A stretch of 64,000 nt of DNA from assembly GCF_001577365.1 (NCBI RefSeq), contig NZ_CP014513.1:1488001-1552000 (forward strand), read 5' to 3'. The translations under genes and the position numbers were made by a program. Under the pieces are notes generated by a model. That model ran no database searches, was not told the DNA's origin, and was given only the letters and a program-made list of their open reading frames with translations. Shown one piece after another: positions 52,119-61,112 of the stretch (position 1 is the first letter of the stretch; every line of letters starts with the position of its first letter). Source of the stretch: Frondihabitans sp. PAMC 28766. Lineage in GTDB: Bacteria; Actinomycetota; Actinomycetes; Actinomycetales; Microbacteriaceae.

Positions 52119-53363
52119 ATGTCAACAACATCCGCCCTCATCACCGCGATTGGCCCGAGCGCCCGCCGAGGTCTCGGCCACCGCGCGGGCTTCTGGGTCG
52201 CTGCGGCGGCCTTCCTCGTCGTCATGGCCTACAGCACCGTGCCGACCCCGCTCTGGTCGCTCTACCAGCAGCGCGACGGCTTCTCGACCTTCGCCATCAC
52301 CATCGCCTTCGCCGCCTATGCGGTCGGAGTGGTCATCAGCCTCTTCCTCGCCGGGCACCTTGGCGACACCCTCGGGCGCCGTCGCATCCTGCTGCCCGCC
52401 ATCGGCCTCGAGATCGTCTCGGCCGTCGTCTTCCTCGTCTGGCCCGAGCTCGCCGGCCTGATCGTGGCGCGGGTGGTCTCCGGCCTCGGCATCGGCATGC
52501 TCACGGCGACCGTGACGGCGCACATCCTCGACCTGCACCTGAAGTCGCGGCCCGGGGCCGACCCGGCCCGCGGCCAGATCGTGTCGGGTGCGGCCAATCT
52601 CGGCGGCTTCGGTGTCGGTGCGCTCATCTCGGGCGTGCTCGCCCGCTTCGTCAGCCTGCCGCTGGTCACGCCGTTCGTCGTGTTCATCGTGCTGCTGGTG
52701 CTCGCCTTCATCGGCATCGCGCTCGTGCCCGAGACGGCGACCCGCCCCGACGTGCGACGCGCGTATCGCCCGCAGCGGATCAGCGTGCCCCGCGAATCGC
52801 GCGGCCGCTTCCTCCTCGCCGGCGGCATCGCCTTCGCCGCCTTCTCGGTGCTCGGCCTGTTCACGTCGCTCGCGCCGATCGTCGTCTCGGGGCAGCTGCA
52901 GATCACCTCGAAGGCGGTCGCCGGGTTGATCGTGTTCGCCACGTTCGCTGCCGCAGCCGTCTCGCAGATCGCCGTGCGACCGCTCGGCGTGCGAGCGCAG
53001 ATCGTGCTGGGCGCCGTGCTGCTCGTCGTGGGCATCGCGCTGCTGGCCGTGACCGTGGTCGCGTCGGCCGGGCTCGCGCTCTTCGTCATCGGCGGCGTGA
53101 TCGCCGGCGGCGGCGCGGGCACGCTCTTCAAGGCCGCTCTCGCGGTCGCAGGATCCCTGGCGTCGGCTGCGAACCGCGGCGAGGTGCTGGCGGGCATCTT
53201 CCTGCTCGGCTACGTCGGGCTGACGGTGCCGGTGGTCGGCATCGGCGTCGCGACCCTCTCGGTGAGCCTTGCGGCGGCGCTCGTCGGCTTCGCGGTGATC
53301 ATCATCGTGATCGCTCTCGCCACGGCGCTGCCGCTGATCGCGTCGCTCCGTCGCGCCGCCTGA
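52119..53363 (+). CDS. MFS transporter
   Basis: 414 residues, 12 predicted membrane helices. Loop 2-3 motif GHLGDTLGRRRIL and TM4 VARVVSGLGIGMLTATVT mark MFS; two six-helix halves are joined by a basic loop (RPDVRRAYRPQRISVPRESR). Resembles drug/metabolite exporters. ATG 52119 is chosen because upstream in-frame codons add unusual acidic residues; 52092 is possible. Divergent LysR is the probable regulator. Confidence 0.85.
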   Translation: MSTTSALITAIGPSARRGLGHRAGFWVAAAAFLVVMAYSTVPTPLWSLYQQRDGFSTFAITIAFAAYAVGVVISLFLAGHLGDTLGRRRILLPAIGLEIVSAVVFLVWPELAGLIVARVVSGLGIGMLTATVTAHILDLHLKSRPGADPARGQIVSGAANLGGFGVGALISGVLARFVSLPLVTPFVVFIVLLVLAFIGIALVPETATRPDVRRAYRPQRISVPRESRGRFLLAGGIAFAAFSVLGLFTSLAPIVVSGQLQITSKAVAGLIVFATFAAAAVSQIAVRPLGVRAQIVLGAVLLVVGIALLAVTVVASAGLALFVIGGVIAGGGAGTLFKAALAVAGSLASAANRGEVLAGIFLLGYVGLTVPVVGIGVATLSVSLAAALVGFAVIIIVIALATALPLIASLRRAA

Positions 53364-53366
53364 GAG

Positions 53367-53440
53367 GCGCCTCGAACCACGCGATCCGGTTCGTACCACG
53401 AGAACACGTGGCGCGAACCGGATCGCGTGGTTCTAGGCGC
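53367..53440. terminator. Long nested inverted repeat between convergent genes
   Basis: GCGCCT-C plus a perfect 20-bp arm (53374-53393, starting GAACCACGCG) mirrors 53414-53433 plus T-AGGCGC. The 20-nt interior holds another perfect stem, CCACG/CGTGG (53396-53411). Lies exactly between the MFS stop (53363) and the DUF2000 stop (53440). Confidence 0.7.
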
Positions 53441-53919
53441 TACGGCAGCAGCGTCAGCCCCTTCGTCAGCTTGTCGACCCGGTTCTTCGGGCCGACGATG
53501 CTGACGGCGTAGTACGCGAGATCGGGCGACGACTCGACCTGCGAGCGGTACTCGTCGTAGACGAGGGTGTGCTGCGCCGGCACCGGCATGTCGGCGACGA
53601 ACACCGTGTCGCCCGCCACCGCCTTCAGCCGCAAGGCGGCGAGCTGCTCGGTCGTGCCGCCGAGGATCGAGCACCCCGCCCACGGCAGGCCAGGATGCGA
53701 CGAGCCGGCCCCGTCGACCACCTCCGGCCCCAGCAGCCCCGGCACGGACAGCCCGGTCGAGGCCGCGGCGCAGATGGCGGCGTTCACGGCCCGCCCCGGC
53801 GGGAGGGACGAGTCGACGGCGATCACCCACTTCAGGCGGGCGGCGCGGGTGGGCGCGGAGGTGTCGATCTCGTCGGAGTCGAAGCCGACGGTGGTCGGGC
53901 GTGTATCGGGAGTAATCAT
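53440..53919 (-). CDS. DUF2000 family protein
   Basis: 159 residues: LKWVIAVDSSLPPGRAVNAA, ICAAASTGLSVPGLLG, GLPWAGCSILGGTTEQLAAL and VGPKNRVDKLTKGLTLLP, matching DUF2000, a peptidyl-tRNA-hydrolase-like fold of unknown role. Divergent from an Lrp/AsnC gene, which probably regulates it. Confidence 0.82.
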   Translation of the reverse strand: MITPDTRPTTVGFDSDEIDTSAPTRAARLKWVIAVDSSLPPGRAVNAAICAAASTGLSVPGLLGPEVVDGAGSSHPGLPWAGCSILGGTTEQLAALRLKAVAGDTVFVADMPVPAQHTLVYDEYRSQVESSPDLAYYAVSIVGPKNRVDKLTKGLTLLP

Positions 53920-53975
53920 GGCATCCTGCTGGTCGAATGATCGGAGACAGAGGCGAGCGTAGATCGCTCGTGCGC

Positions 53976-54006
53976 CTCGTAGGCTGGGATTCGTACGAAC
54001 TACGAG
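53976..54006. promoter_or_regulatory. Lrp-type operator between DUF2000 and Lrp/AsnC genes
   Basis: Outer arms CTCGTAG (53976-53982) and CTACGAG (54000-54006) enclose the perfect decamer TTCGTACGAA (53990-53999). It abuts an in-frame ATG at 54007, arguing that translation starts further downstream. Confidence 0.6.
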
Positions 54007-54027
54007 ATGAAGGCGGATACGGTGCCA

Positions 54028-54485
54028 ATGGACGAACTTGATCAGGCGATCGTGGCCGAACTGCAGGCGGATGCACGGCGCACCAACCGCGACGTCGCGG
54101 CGGCCGTCGGCATCTCGCCGACCACCGCCCTCGACCGCACGCGCTCGCTGCGACAGCGCGGTGTCATCCGCGGTGCGACTCTCGACGTCGACCTGGCGAA
54201 GATCGGGCGCGCGGTTCAGGCGCTGATCGCCGTGCGGATCCGGCCGCCGTCGCGACGCAACATCGAGGGCTTCCGTGACTGGGCGCTCTCGCGCCCGACA
54301 CGCTCGGGCTGTTCGTGACGAGCGGCACCGAAGACTTCAGCCTGCACGTCGCCGTCGCCGACAACCAGGCGCTCTACGAGTTCGTCGTCGACGAGCTCAC
54401 CACACGGCCCGAGGTCGCCGACGTGCGCACCTCGGTGGTCTACGAGCACGTGCAGAACCGCCGGATCGCGCCCATCCCGAGCTGA
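54028..54485 (+). CDS. Lrp/AsnC-family regulator (apparent frameshift)
   Basis: About 152 residues when restored. N-terminal HTH (MDELDQAIVAELQADARRTN; VGISPTTALDRTRSLRQRGV), then the RAM-like domain, whose second half (LGLFVTSGTEDFSLHVAVAD; ADVRTSVVYEHVQNRRI) is in another frame. One extra C in the C3 run at 54294-54296 joins them. ATG 54028 fits the family start; GTG 54022 and ATG 54007 are alternatives. Confidence 0.82.
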
Positions 54486-54509
54486 GCCAGGCCGAGAACG
54501 GCGCCAGTG

Positions 54510-54721
54510 CTAGCGGTCGCCGGCTCGGACGGGCTGCGGCTGATCGGTGTCGTCGCTCGTCAGCCAGGCGAGGCGCACGCGGTCGGCGTCGAGAGGGTGG
54601 TGGGGCGCTTCGGCTGGGCCGAACGGATGGATCGCCAGATGATCGCGGCGAAGATCGCGATCGCCCCGGCGATCACGATGACGGTGGCGCCCGCGAAGAG
54701 CACCATGAATGTCTGACCCAT
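54510..54721 (-). CDS. Small single-span membrane protein (apparent frameshift)
   Basis: About 70 residues when restored. A membrane helix at residues 6-29 (MVLFAGATVIVIAGAIAIFA) is followed by the basic WRSIRSAQPKRPTTL. As read, the frame ends after 53 residues; one base added near 54589-54594 gives DADRVRLAWLTSDDTDQPQP, ending RAGDR at a stop at 54510. High GC3 in this restored frame supports it. The remainder of the 318-nt gap 54486-54803 holds nothing else I can support. Confidence 0.5.
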
Positions 54722-54803
54722 GCTCTCAACCTAGGGCGAGATGGCTCGGGTGGACAGAGGGTTCTTGTGCCTACACGGGCCCTCGCACGGGGCATCATGA
54801 GCC

Positions 54804-56168
54804 ATGCGCATTCTGACCGCCGACCACCTCGTCACCATGAACGCCGCGCGAGAGGTGGTGGCCGACGCGGCGGTGGCCGTCGAGGGCTCCACGATCATCG
54901 AGGTCGGGCCGCGATCCGAGGTGGTGGCCCGGCATCCTGATGCCGTCATCGACGATCTCGGGGCAGCCGTGCTGATGCCGGGGCTCGTCAACGCCCACCA
55001 CCACTCGGGCATGCTGCGCGGCACCGCCGAGAGCCTGCCCGTCTGGGAGTGGCTGCGGCTGCACATCGACCCGATGCACCGGGTGCTCACGGCCGACGAC
55101 GCCGAGGCGAGCGCGTGGCTCTGCTACGCCGAGGGCATCCTGTCGGGCACCACCACCGTGGTCGACATGTGGCGGTTCATGAGCGGACCGGCGCGCGCGG
55201 CGTCCGAGCTCGGCAACCGTCTCGTTTCGGTCAACTACACCGGGGCGCACCCCGACTACGACTACTTCGACAGCCTCGACGACAACGAGCGGATGCTGCG
55301 CGACTGGGCCGGCGCGGCCGGCGGCAGGATCACGCCGTGGGTGGGTCTCGAGAGCCCCTTCTACGCCGACGACCAGGGGCTGGCACGGGCCATCGCGATG
55401 GCCCGCGATTACGACACGGGGCTCTACACGCACCTGTCCGAGTCGTCGCTCGAGGTCGAGGAGTTCGACCGCCGCTACGGCAGGCGCCCGATCTTCGCGC
55501 TCGAGAGCATCGGCTGGTTCGAGGCGCCGCGCACGATGTTCGCCCACGCGGTGTGGCTCGACCGTGCCGAGATCGGCTTCCTCGGGGGTCGCCCCACCGG
55601 CATCTCGCACAACCCGGTCAGCAACATGAAGCTCGCGAGCGGCATGGCACCTGTCGCCGACTACCTCGCAGCCGGCATCGCGGTGGGCCTCGGCACCGAC
55701 GGCGAGAAAGAGAACAACAACCTCGACATGTTCGAAGAGCTGAAGACGGCATCGCTGCTGGGCAAGCTGCGCACGATGGACGCCTCGGCGATGGACTCGT
55801 GGGACGTGCTCGAAATGGCGACGATCGGCGGGGCGACGGCTCTGGGGCAGGATGCGACGCTCGGCTCGCTCGAGCCCGGCAAGCAGGCAGACCTCATCGC
55901 GGTTCGCAGCGACACTCCGCGCATGACTCCGCTGATCGGCTCCGGCCCCTACGCCAACATCCACCACAACCTCGTACACGCGGTGCAGGGCTCCGACGTG
56001 GCCATGACGATGGTCGCCGGCCAGGTCATCGCGCGCGACGGTGTGCTGGCGAACGCCGACCTCGCGGCGCTCATCGCACGCGTGCGCTCGCTCGTGCCCG
56101 ACCTCTTCGCCCGCCGCGCGGCCTGGCTCGACTCCGTCGGCGACCCGGCGGGGCTCTTTCCCGCCTGA
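54804..56168 (+). CDS. Amidohydrolase-family deaminase (MtaD/SAH deaminase/AtzB-like)
   Basis: 454 residues. Metal site complete: NAHHHSGM (HxH), THLSESS (His), AHAVWLD (His) and GLGTDGEKENNN (Asp). Close in style to guanine/8-oxoguanine and S-adenosylhomocysteine/methylthioadenosine deaminases. Convergent with an adenosine/adenine-deaminase-like gene, so purine salvage is the plausible setting; the base specificity is not readable. Confidence 0.8.
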   Translation: MRILTADHLVTMNAAREVVADAAVAVEGSTIIEVGPRSEVVARHPDAVIDDLGAAVLMPGLVNAHHHSGMLRGTAESLPVWEWLRLHIDPMHRVLTADDAEASAWLCYAEGILSGTTTVVDMWRFMSGPARAASELGNRLVSVNYTGAHPDYDYFDSLDDNERMLRDWAGAAGGRITPWVGLESPFYADDQGLARAIAMARDYDTGLYTHLSESSLEVEEFDRRYGRRPIFALESIGWFEAPRTMFAHAVWLDRAEIGFLGGRPTGISHNPVSNMKLASGMAPVADYLAAGIAVGLGTDGEKENNNLDMFEELKTASLLGKLRTMDASAMDSWDVLEMATIGGATALGQDATLGSLEPGKQADLIAVRSDTPRMTPLIGSGPYANIHHNLVHAVQGSDVAMTMVAGQVIARDGVLANADLAALIARVRSLVPDLFARRAAWLDSVGDPAGLFPA

Positions 56169-56201
56169 CCAGCCCTGCCCGCGCCCGCCCGCCCCGTCCG
56201 T

Positions 56202-56261
56202 CCTTATCTTTTCGGCACGTCCTGACCTTCGGGAGGGGCCGGCCACGCCGAAAAGGTAAGG
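56202..56261. terminator. Inverted repeat between convergent deaminase genes
   Basis: CCTTATCTTTTCGGC (56202-56216) pairs with GCCGAAAAGGTAAGG (56247-56261) at 14 of 15 positions, with a 30-nt interior. Placed 34 nt past one stop and 11 nt past the other; the TTTT/AAAA in the arms gives T-runs to both strands. Confidence 0.65.
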
Positions 56262-56271
56262 CTGGGCTGGG

Positions 56272-57258
56272 CTACAGCGCGACGGCGGCGGCGACCTCGG
56301 CGCGCAGCGCCTCCTTGCGCGCGGGCAGCGCGAACGACGACTCGATCGCGTTCAGTGCGAGCAGCTCGCGGGTCGCCGGCGAGAGGGCGAGCGCCTCGTC
56401 GAGGGCGGCGAAGTTGTCGTCGACATAGCCGCCGAAGTAGGCCGGGTCGTCGCTGTTGATCGAGACGAGGAGGCCGGCCTCGAGCATCGCGGGCAGCGGG
56501 TGGTCGGCGAGCGCGGGCGGGGCTGTGTGCAGCGCGAGGTTCGACAGCGGGCAGACGGTGAGCGGGATCCTGTCGCCCACGAGTCGCGCGACGAGCTCCG
56601 GGTCTTCGAGGGCGCGGTTTCCGTGGTCGATCCGCTCGACACCGAGCACGTCGAGGGCCTCCCAGACGTAGTCGGGCGAGCCCTCTTCGCCGGCGTGAGC
56701 GACGCGGTGCAGGCCCTCGGCTGCGGCGATCGAGAAGGCCTCGCGGTAGAGGTAGGAGGGGTTGCCGACCTCGGTCGAGTCGAGGCCGACGCCGAGCAGG
56801 AGATCGCGGTGGGGGAGGAGCGCGCGGATCGTGTCGACCGCATCGGCAGCGCCGCGGTCGCGCATGAAGCACGCGATGAGGCCGCCGGTGAGGCCGAAGT
56901 CGCGCTCGGCTTCGAGACGGGCGGCGGTGAAACCCTCGAGCACCGCTTCGAGCGCGATGCCGTTGCCGGTGTGCGTCTGCGGGTCGAAGAACACCTCGGC
57001 GTGACGAACGCCTGCGGTGTGAGCCCGGCGGTAGTAGGCCGCGGCGAGGTCGTGGAAGTCCTCGGCGGTGCGCATCACGCGGATGTTGTCGTAGTAGAGG
57101 TCGAGGAACTCCTGCAGGTCGGCGAACTTGTACTTCGCGCGCAGCACCTCGGGGTCGAAGCTCGGCAGGGCGATGCCGTTGCGCTGGGCGATGGCGATGA
57201 CGCTCTCGACCTCGAACGAGCCCTCGAGGTGCATGTGGAGTTCGGTGATCGGCAGCAT
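56272..57258 (-). CDS. Adenosine/adenine deaminase family protein
   Basis: 328 residues. Zinc site and catalysis: HMHLEG near residue 8, HAGEE (His and catalytic Glu), DHGNRALED and NSDDPAYFGG. The FFDPQTHTGNGIALEAVLEG segment is seen in fungal-type adenine deaminases as well as adenosine deaminases; I favour adenine deaminase but not firmly. Starts at ATG 57258; no obvious operon partner. Confidence 0.82.
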   Translation of the reverse strand: MLPITELHMHLEGSFEVESVIAIAQRNGIALPSFDPEVLRAKYKFADLQEFLDLYYDNIRVMRTAEDFHDLAAAYYRRAHTAGVRHAEVFFDPQTHTGNGIALEAVLEGFTAARLEAERDFGLTGGLIACFMRDRGAADAVDTIRALLPHRDLLLGVGLDSTEVGNPSYLYREAFSIAAAEGLHRVAHAGEEGSPDYVWEALDVLGVERIDHGNRALEDPELVARLVGDRIPLTVCPLSNLALHTAPPALADHPLPAMLEAGLLVSINSDDPAYFGGYVDDNFAALDEALALSPATRELLALNAIESSFALPARKEALRAEVAAAVAL

Positions 57259-57316
57259 GGACCAACTTTAGGGGCGCGCCGACCCGCCAGGCGGTCGCGC
57301 CTGCCATGCTCGAGGC

Positions 57317-58336
57317 ATGACTGCGACGCTGCCTTCACCCCGCCACACCGACCTCCACGACGCGCCCGTGCTGCGCTGGGGCGTCCTCGCCCCCGGTGTC
57401 ATCGCGCACGACTGGGTCGACTCCGTCGCCCGTCATACGAGCCAGCGCATCGTCGCTGTCGGCTCGCGCTCGCTCGAGCGTGCGCAGGCCTTCGCCGACA
57501 AGCACGGCGCGGCCCACGCCTACGGCTCCTACGCCAAGCTGGTGCAGGACGCCGAGGTCGACGTGATCTACATCGCGTCGCCCCACAGCGAGCACGAGTC
57601 GCACGCCCTTCTCGCCATCGCCGCAGGCAAGCACGTGCTCGTCGAGAAGCCGATCGCGACGTCTGCCGCCGGCGCCCAGCGCATCGCCGACGCCGCCCGC
57701 GCGGCCGGGGTGTTCGCGATGGAGGCGATGTGGACGCGCTACCGCCCGCAGTCCGACGTCGTGCGGCAGGTGCTCGAGGCCGGCACACTCGGCGACATCC
57801 GCCTCGTCACCGCCGACTTCGGCGGCCTCGCGCCGGTCGACCCGACCAGCCGTCTCTGGGACCCGGCGCTCGCCGGCGGCGCGCTCCTCGACCTCGGCGT
57901 GTACCCGGTGTCGTGGGCGTCGTTCGTGCTCGGCTCGCCGACCGGCGTGCTGGCCTCGGGCGACCTCGCCCCCACCGGGGTCGATCGCCAGGCCGCCATG
58001 ATCCTGACCCATGACGGCGGTGCCCAGGCCGTGCTGACCACGGGGCTGACGGCTCGCACGCCCGAGGCCTCGGTGATCGCAGGATCCGAGGGACGCCTCG
58101 AGATCCCCTCCCCCTTCTGGTTCGCCGACGACGTGCGTCTCTTCGACGGCACCGGCGACCTCGTCGACACCTGGCACGACCCCTTCGGCCGGGTCGCACG
58201 AGAGTCGCTCTGCTGCGAGGCCGTCGCCCTCGCGCGCTACGTCGGCGAGGGGCGCACCGAGTCGCCGCTGCACTCGCTCGACGAGACGATCGCCGTGATG
58301 GCCACGCTCGACGAGGCGCGCCGCCAGCTCGGCTGA
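57317..58336 (+). CDS. Gfo/Idh/MocA oxidoreductase
   Basis: 339 residues: LRWGVLAPGVIAHDWVDSV (Rossmann), IYIASPHSEHESHALLAIAA, LVEKPIATSAAGAQRIADAA (catalytic Lys) and AMWTRYRPQSDVVRQVLEAG, followed by GGALLDLGVYPVSWASFVLG. The MWTRYxP motif is that of trans-1,2-dihydrobenzenediol/D-xylose-dehydrogenase-like members. Substrate unknown. Confidence 0.88.
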   Translation: MTATLPSPRHTDLHDAPVLRWGVLAPGVIAHDWVDSVARHTSQRIVAVGSRSLERAQAFADKHGAAHAYGSYAKLVQDAEVDVIYIASPHSEHESHALLAIAAGKHVLVEKPIATSAAGAQRIADAARAAGVFAMEAMWTRYRPQSDVVRQVLEAGTLGDIRLVTADFGGLAPVDPTSRLWDPALAGGALLDLGVYPVSWASFVLGSPTGVLASGDLAPTGVDRQAAMILTHDGGAQAVLTTGLTARTPEASVIAGSEGRLEIPSPFWFADDVRLFDGTGDLVDTWHDPFGRVARESLCCEAVALARYVGEGRTESPLHSLDETIAVMATLDEARRQLG

Positions 58337-58424
58337 CCGGCCGACGACGACATCGGGTGGGGGCGCCGTGATGCACGAATTCCCAGCGCGCGTGCAGTTC
58401 GGGGGATGTTTACGACAGGTGGTG

Positions 58425-58462
58425 TGCACATACGTGCAAACGCTTCTGGCGGGCGTGCACGC
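58425..58462 (+). promoter_or_regulatory. Two TGCAC-type palindromes upstream of glpK
   Basis: TGCACATACGTGCA (58425-58438; arms TGCAC/GTGCA) and GCGTGCACGC (58453-58462), about 25 bp apart centre to centre, 72 nt before glpK. A paired operator for a repressor or catabolite regulator is plausible; no matching regulator gene is in the window. Confidence 0.5.
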
Positions 58463-58533
58463 TCCACTAGTTTCCAGGTGGCGGCTCTGCACCGGAGGCG
58501 CCGGATCCTGACAACGACAATGGAGTTCATTCA

Positions 58534-60047
58534 GTGAGCGATTACGTCATCGCGCTCGACCAGGGCACAACGTCCACGCGAGCCATCATCTTCGACCACT
58601 CGGGGTCGATCGTCTCGACGGGGCAGCTCGAGCACGAGCAGATCTTCCCCGCGCCGGCTGGGTCGAGCACGACCCGATCGAGATCTGGAACAACACCCGC
58701 GAGGTCATCGGCCAGGCCCTGTCGAAGGCGAACGTCACCCGCCACGACATCAAGGCCGTGGGCATCACGAACCAGCGCGAGACCGCGGTCGTGTGGGACA
58801 AGAACACCGGGCAGCCGGTCTACAACGCCATCGTCTGGCAGGACACCCGCACCCAGTCGATCGTCGACCGCCTGGCCGCCGACGGCGGTGTCGAGCGCTA
58901 CAAGTCGATCGTGGGCCTGCCGCTCGCGACGTACTTCGCCGGCACCAAGATCGTCTGGATCCTCGAGAACGTCGAGGGGGCCCGTGAGAAGGCCGAGGCC
59001 GGCGACCTGCTGTTCGGCACGACCGACAGCTGGGTGCTCTGGAACCTCACCGGCGGCGTCGATGGCGGCGTGCACGTCACCGACGTGACCAACGCCAGCC
59101 GGACGCTCTTCATGGACCTCGAGACGCTGACCTGGCGCGACGACATCCTGGCCGACTTCGGCGTGCCGAAGTCGATGCTGCCCGAGATCAAGTCGTCGTC
59201 CGAGGTCTACGGCGTCGTCTCCGACAACAGCCTTCTCCGCGAGGTGCCGATCGCCGGCATCCTGGGCGATCAGCAGGCCGCGACGTTCGGTCAGGCCGCG
59301 TTCGACAAGGGCGAGTCGAAGAACACCTACGGCACCGGCAACTTCCTCATCTTCAACACGGGTGAAGAGATCGTCCACTCCGAGAACGGCCTGCTGACCA
59401 CCATCGGCTACAAGCTCGGCGACCAGCCCACGCACTACGCCCTCGAAGGCTCGATCGCGGTCACTGGCTCGCTGATCCAGTGGCTGCGCGACAACCTCGG
59501 CATCATCCACTCGGCCCCCGAGGTCGAGACCCTGGCCTTGACGGTCGAGGACAACGGCGGCGTGTACTTCGTGCCGGCGTTCTCGGGCCTGTTCGCCCCG
59601 TACTGGCGTTCGGACGCCCGCGGCGCGCTCGTCGGTCTCACCCGCTACGTCAACAAGGGGCACATCGCTCGCGCTGCTCTCGAGGCGACCGCCTTCCAGA
59701 CCCGCGAGGTGCTCGACGCGGTCAACGCCGACTCCGGCGTCGACCTCACGGAGTTGAAGGTCGACGGCGGTATGACGGCGAACGACGCGCTCATGCAGTT
59801 CCAGGCCGACATCCTGAACGTGCCCGTCGTCCGCCCGGTCGTGGCCGAGACCACGGCTCTGGGTGCCGCCTACGCGGCCGGCCTCGCCGTCGGCTTCTGG
59901 GAGACCCTCGACGACCTGCGCGCCAACTGGCAGGAAGACAAGCGCTGGGAGCCGAACCTCGACGTGATCGAGCGCGAGCGCACCCTCCGCCTCTGGAAGA
60001 AAGCCGTCACCAAGACGTTCGACTGGGTGGACGGGGACGTGAACTGA
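58534..60047 (+). CDS. glpK: Glycerol kinase (apparent frameshift)
   Basis: FGGY kinase, about 504 residues when restored. [18 protein letters not shown] at the N-terminus, [36 protein letters not shown] and [18 protein letters not shown] are diagnostic. Between residues about 40 and 45 the frame breaks at the C4 run 58647-58650; a fifth C restores [17 protein letters not shown], which is near-invariant in glycerol kinases, so this is very likely a sequence error. Phosphorylates glycerol entering through glpF, which overlaps its stop. Confidence 0.93.
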
Positions 60048-60916
60048 TGGCCTCGATCTTCGCCTTCCGCAAGCCCGCCGAGACCGAGAGCGATCTCGCC
60101 GGCATGGCCGACCCCGGCCGCAAGGCCCAGCCGACCCTCCTCGGCGAGCTCTTCGCCGAGATGCTCGGCTCGATGATGATCGCCGTCTTCGGCTTCGGCG
60201 TGGTCGCTCAGGTGACCGTCGGGGCAGGATCCCTTGGTGGTCACGACTCGATCGCCTGGTCGTGGGGTCTCGGCGTCACGTTCGGTATCTTCGTGGCCGG
60301 CGCCGTCTCGGGTGCCCACCTCAACCCCGCCGTCACCCTCGCCGTCGCCACGTACAAGGGCTTCCCGTGGAGCAAGGTCGGGCCGTACATCGTCGCGCAG
60401 GTGGTCGGCTTCTTCCTCGGGGCCCTGTTCATCTACCTGAACTACATGTACTCGCTGAAGCACATCGACCCGGGCAAGACGTTCAAGACCCAGGGCGTGT
60501 TCTCGACGCTGCCAGGCAACGGCAACAACGCCTACGACGTGCACATCCCCCAGGCGTTCATGGACCAGGTGCTCGGCACCGCGATCCTGGTGTTCCTGAT
60601 CTTCGCGATCACCGACGTGCTCGGGGCCAACCCGACGCCCGCCGTGTCGGCGATCGCCGTGGGTCTCGTCGTCGTCGGCATCGGCTTCGCGCTGGGCCTC
60701 AACGACGGCTACGCCATCAACCCGGCTCGCGACTTCGGCCCGCGCCTGATGGAGTACATCGTCGGCTACAAGAGCGCGTGGCTCGACCAGAGGGGCAACA
60801 TCTTCTTCTGGGTGCCGATCGTCGGCCCGTTCGTCGGCGCGCTCGTCGGCGGCGGCGTCTACCAGGCGACCATCGCCCGCACGCTGCCCACGACCATCCC
60901 GGCCGCGAAGAACTAG
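60047..60916 (+). CDS. glpF: Glycerol facilitator/aquaglyceroporin
   Basis: 289 residues, MIP family. Both pore motifs are present: GAHLNPAVTLAVA and the second, NDGYAINPARDFGPRL, whose Asp after NPAR is typical of glyceroporins. Six membrane helices; cytoplasmic N-terminal extension of about 30 residues. ATG overlaps the glpK TGA, so the pair is co-translated. Confidence 0.93.
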   Translation: MASIFAFRKPAETESDLAGMADPGRKAQPTLLGELFAEMLGSMMIAVFGFGVVAQVTVGAGSLGGHDSIAWSWGLGVTFGIFVAGAVSGAHLNPAVTLAVATYKGFPWSKVGPYIVAQVVGFFLGALFIYLNYMYSLKHIDPGKTFKTQGVFSTLPGNGNNAYDVHIPQAFMDQVLGTAILVFLIFAITDVLGANPTPAVSAIAVGLVVVGIGFALGLNDGYAINPARDFGPRLMEYIVGYKSAWLDQRGNIFFWVPIVGPFVGALVGGGVYQATIARTLPTTIPAAKN

Positions 60917-60933
60917 CACCACCCGCACGACGC

Positions 60934-60971
60934 CGAACGGCCCCGCGCTCGCCCGAGCACGGGGTCGTTCG
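60934..60971 (+). terminator. Terminator of glpKF
   Basis: CGAACG-CCCCG-GCTCG pairs with CGAGC-CGGGG-CGTTCG, an almost unbroken stem with small internal mismatches and a 2-nt loop, starting 18 nt after the glpF stop. Confidence 0.75.
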
Positions 60972-61112
60972 TGCGTTCGCCTCTCGGCATCTTGACTTCG
61001 TGACACCGTTTTGCGGTAATATTTTTTTGCCTGCTGCGCTGAGCTTCAGGAAGTAGACCCGAGACCCGTTCGGAATGGACGCGGCGCTCGGGTTTTGCGC
61101 TGTCCGGGCCGG

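Noticed and set aside
58534..60047. glpK considered a pseudogene because of its frame break
   Set aside because: One extra C in a C4 run restores a near-invariant segment and the rest is fully intact and coupled to glpF; sequence error is more likely.
60997..61030. TTGACT...TAATA followed by seven T, considered as a promoter or as an intrinsic terminator
   Set aside because: Spacing between the boxes is 19 nt, no stem precedes the T-run, and no + strand gene follows closely; left unassigned.
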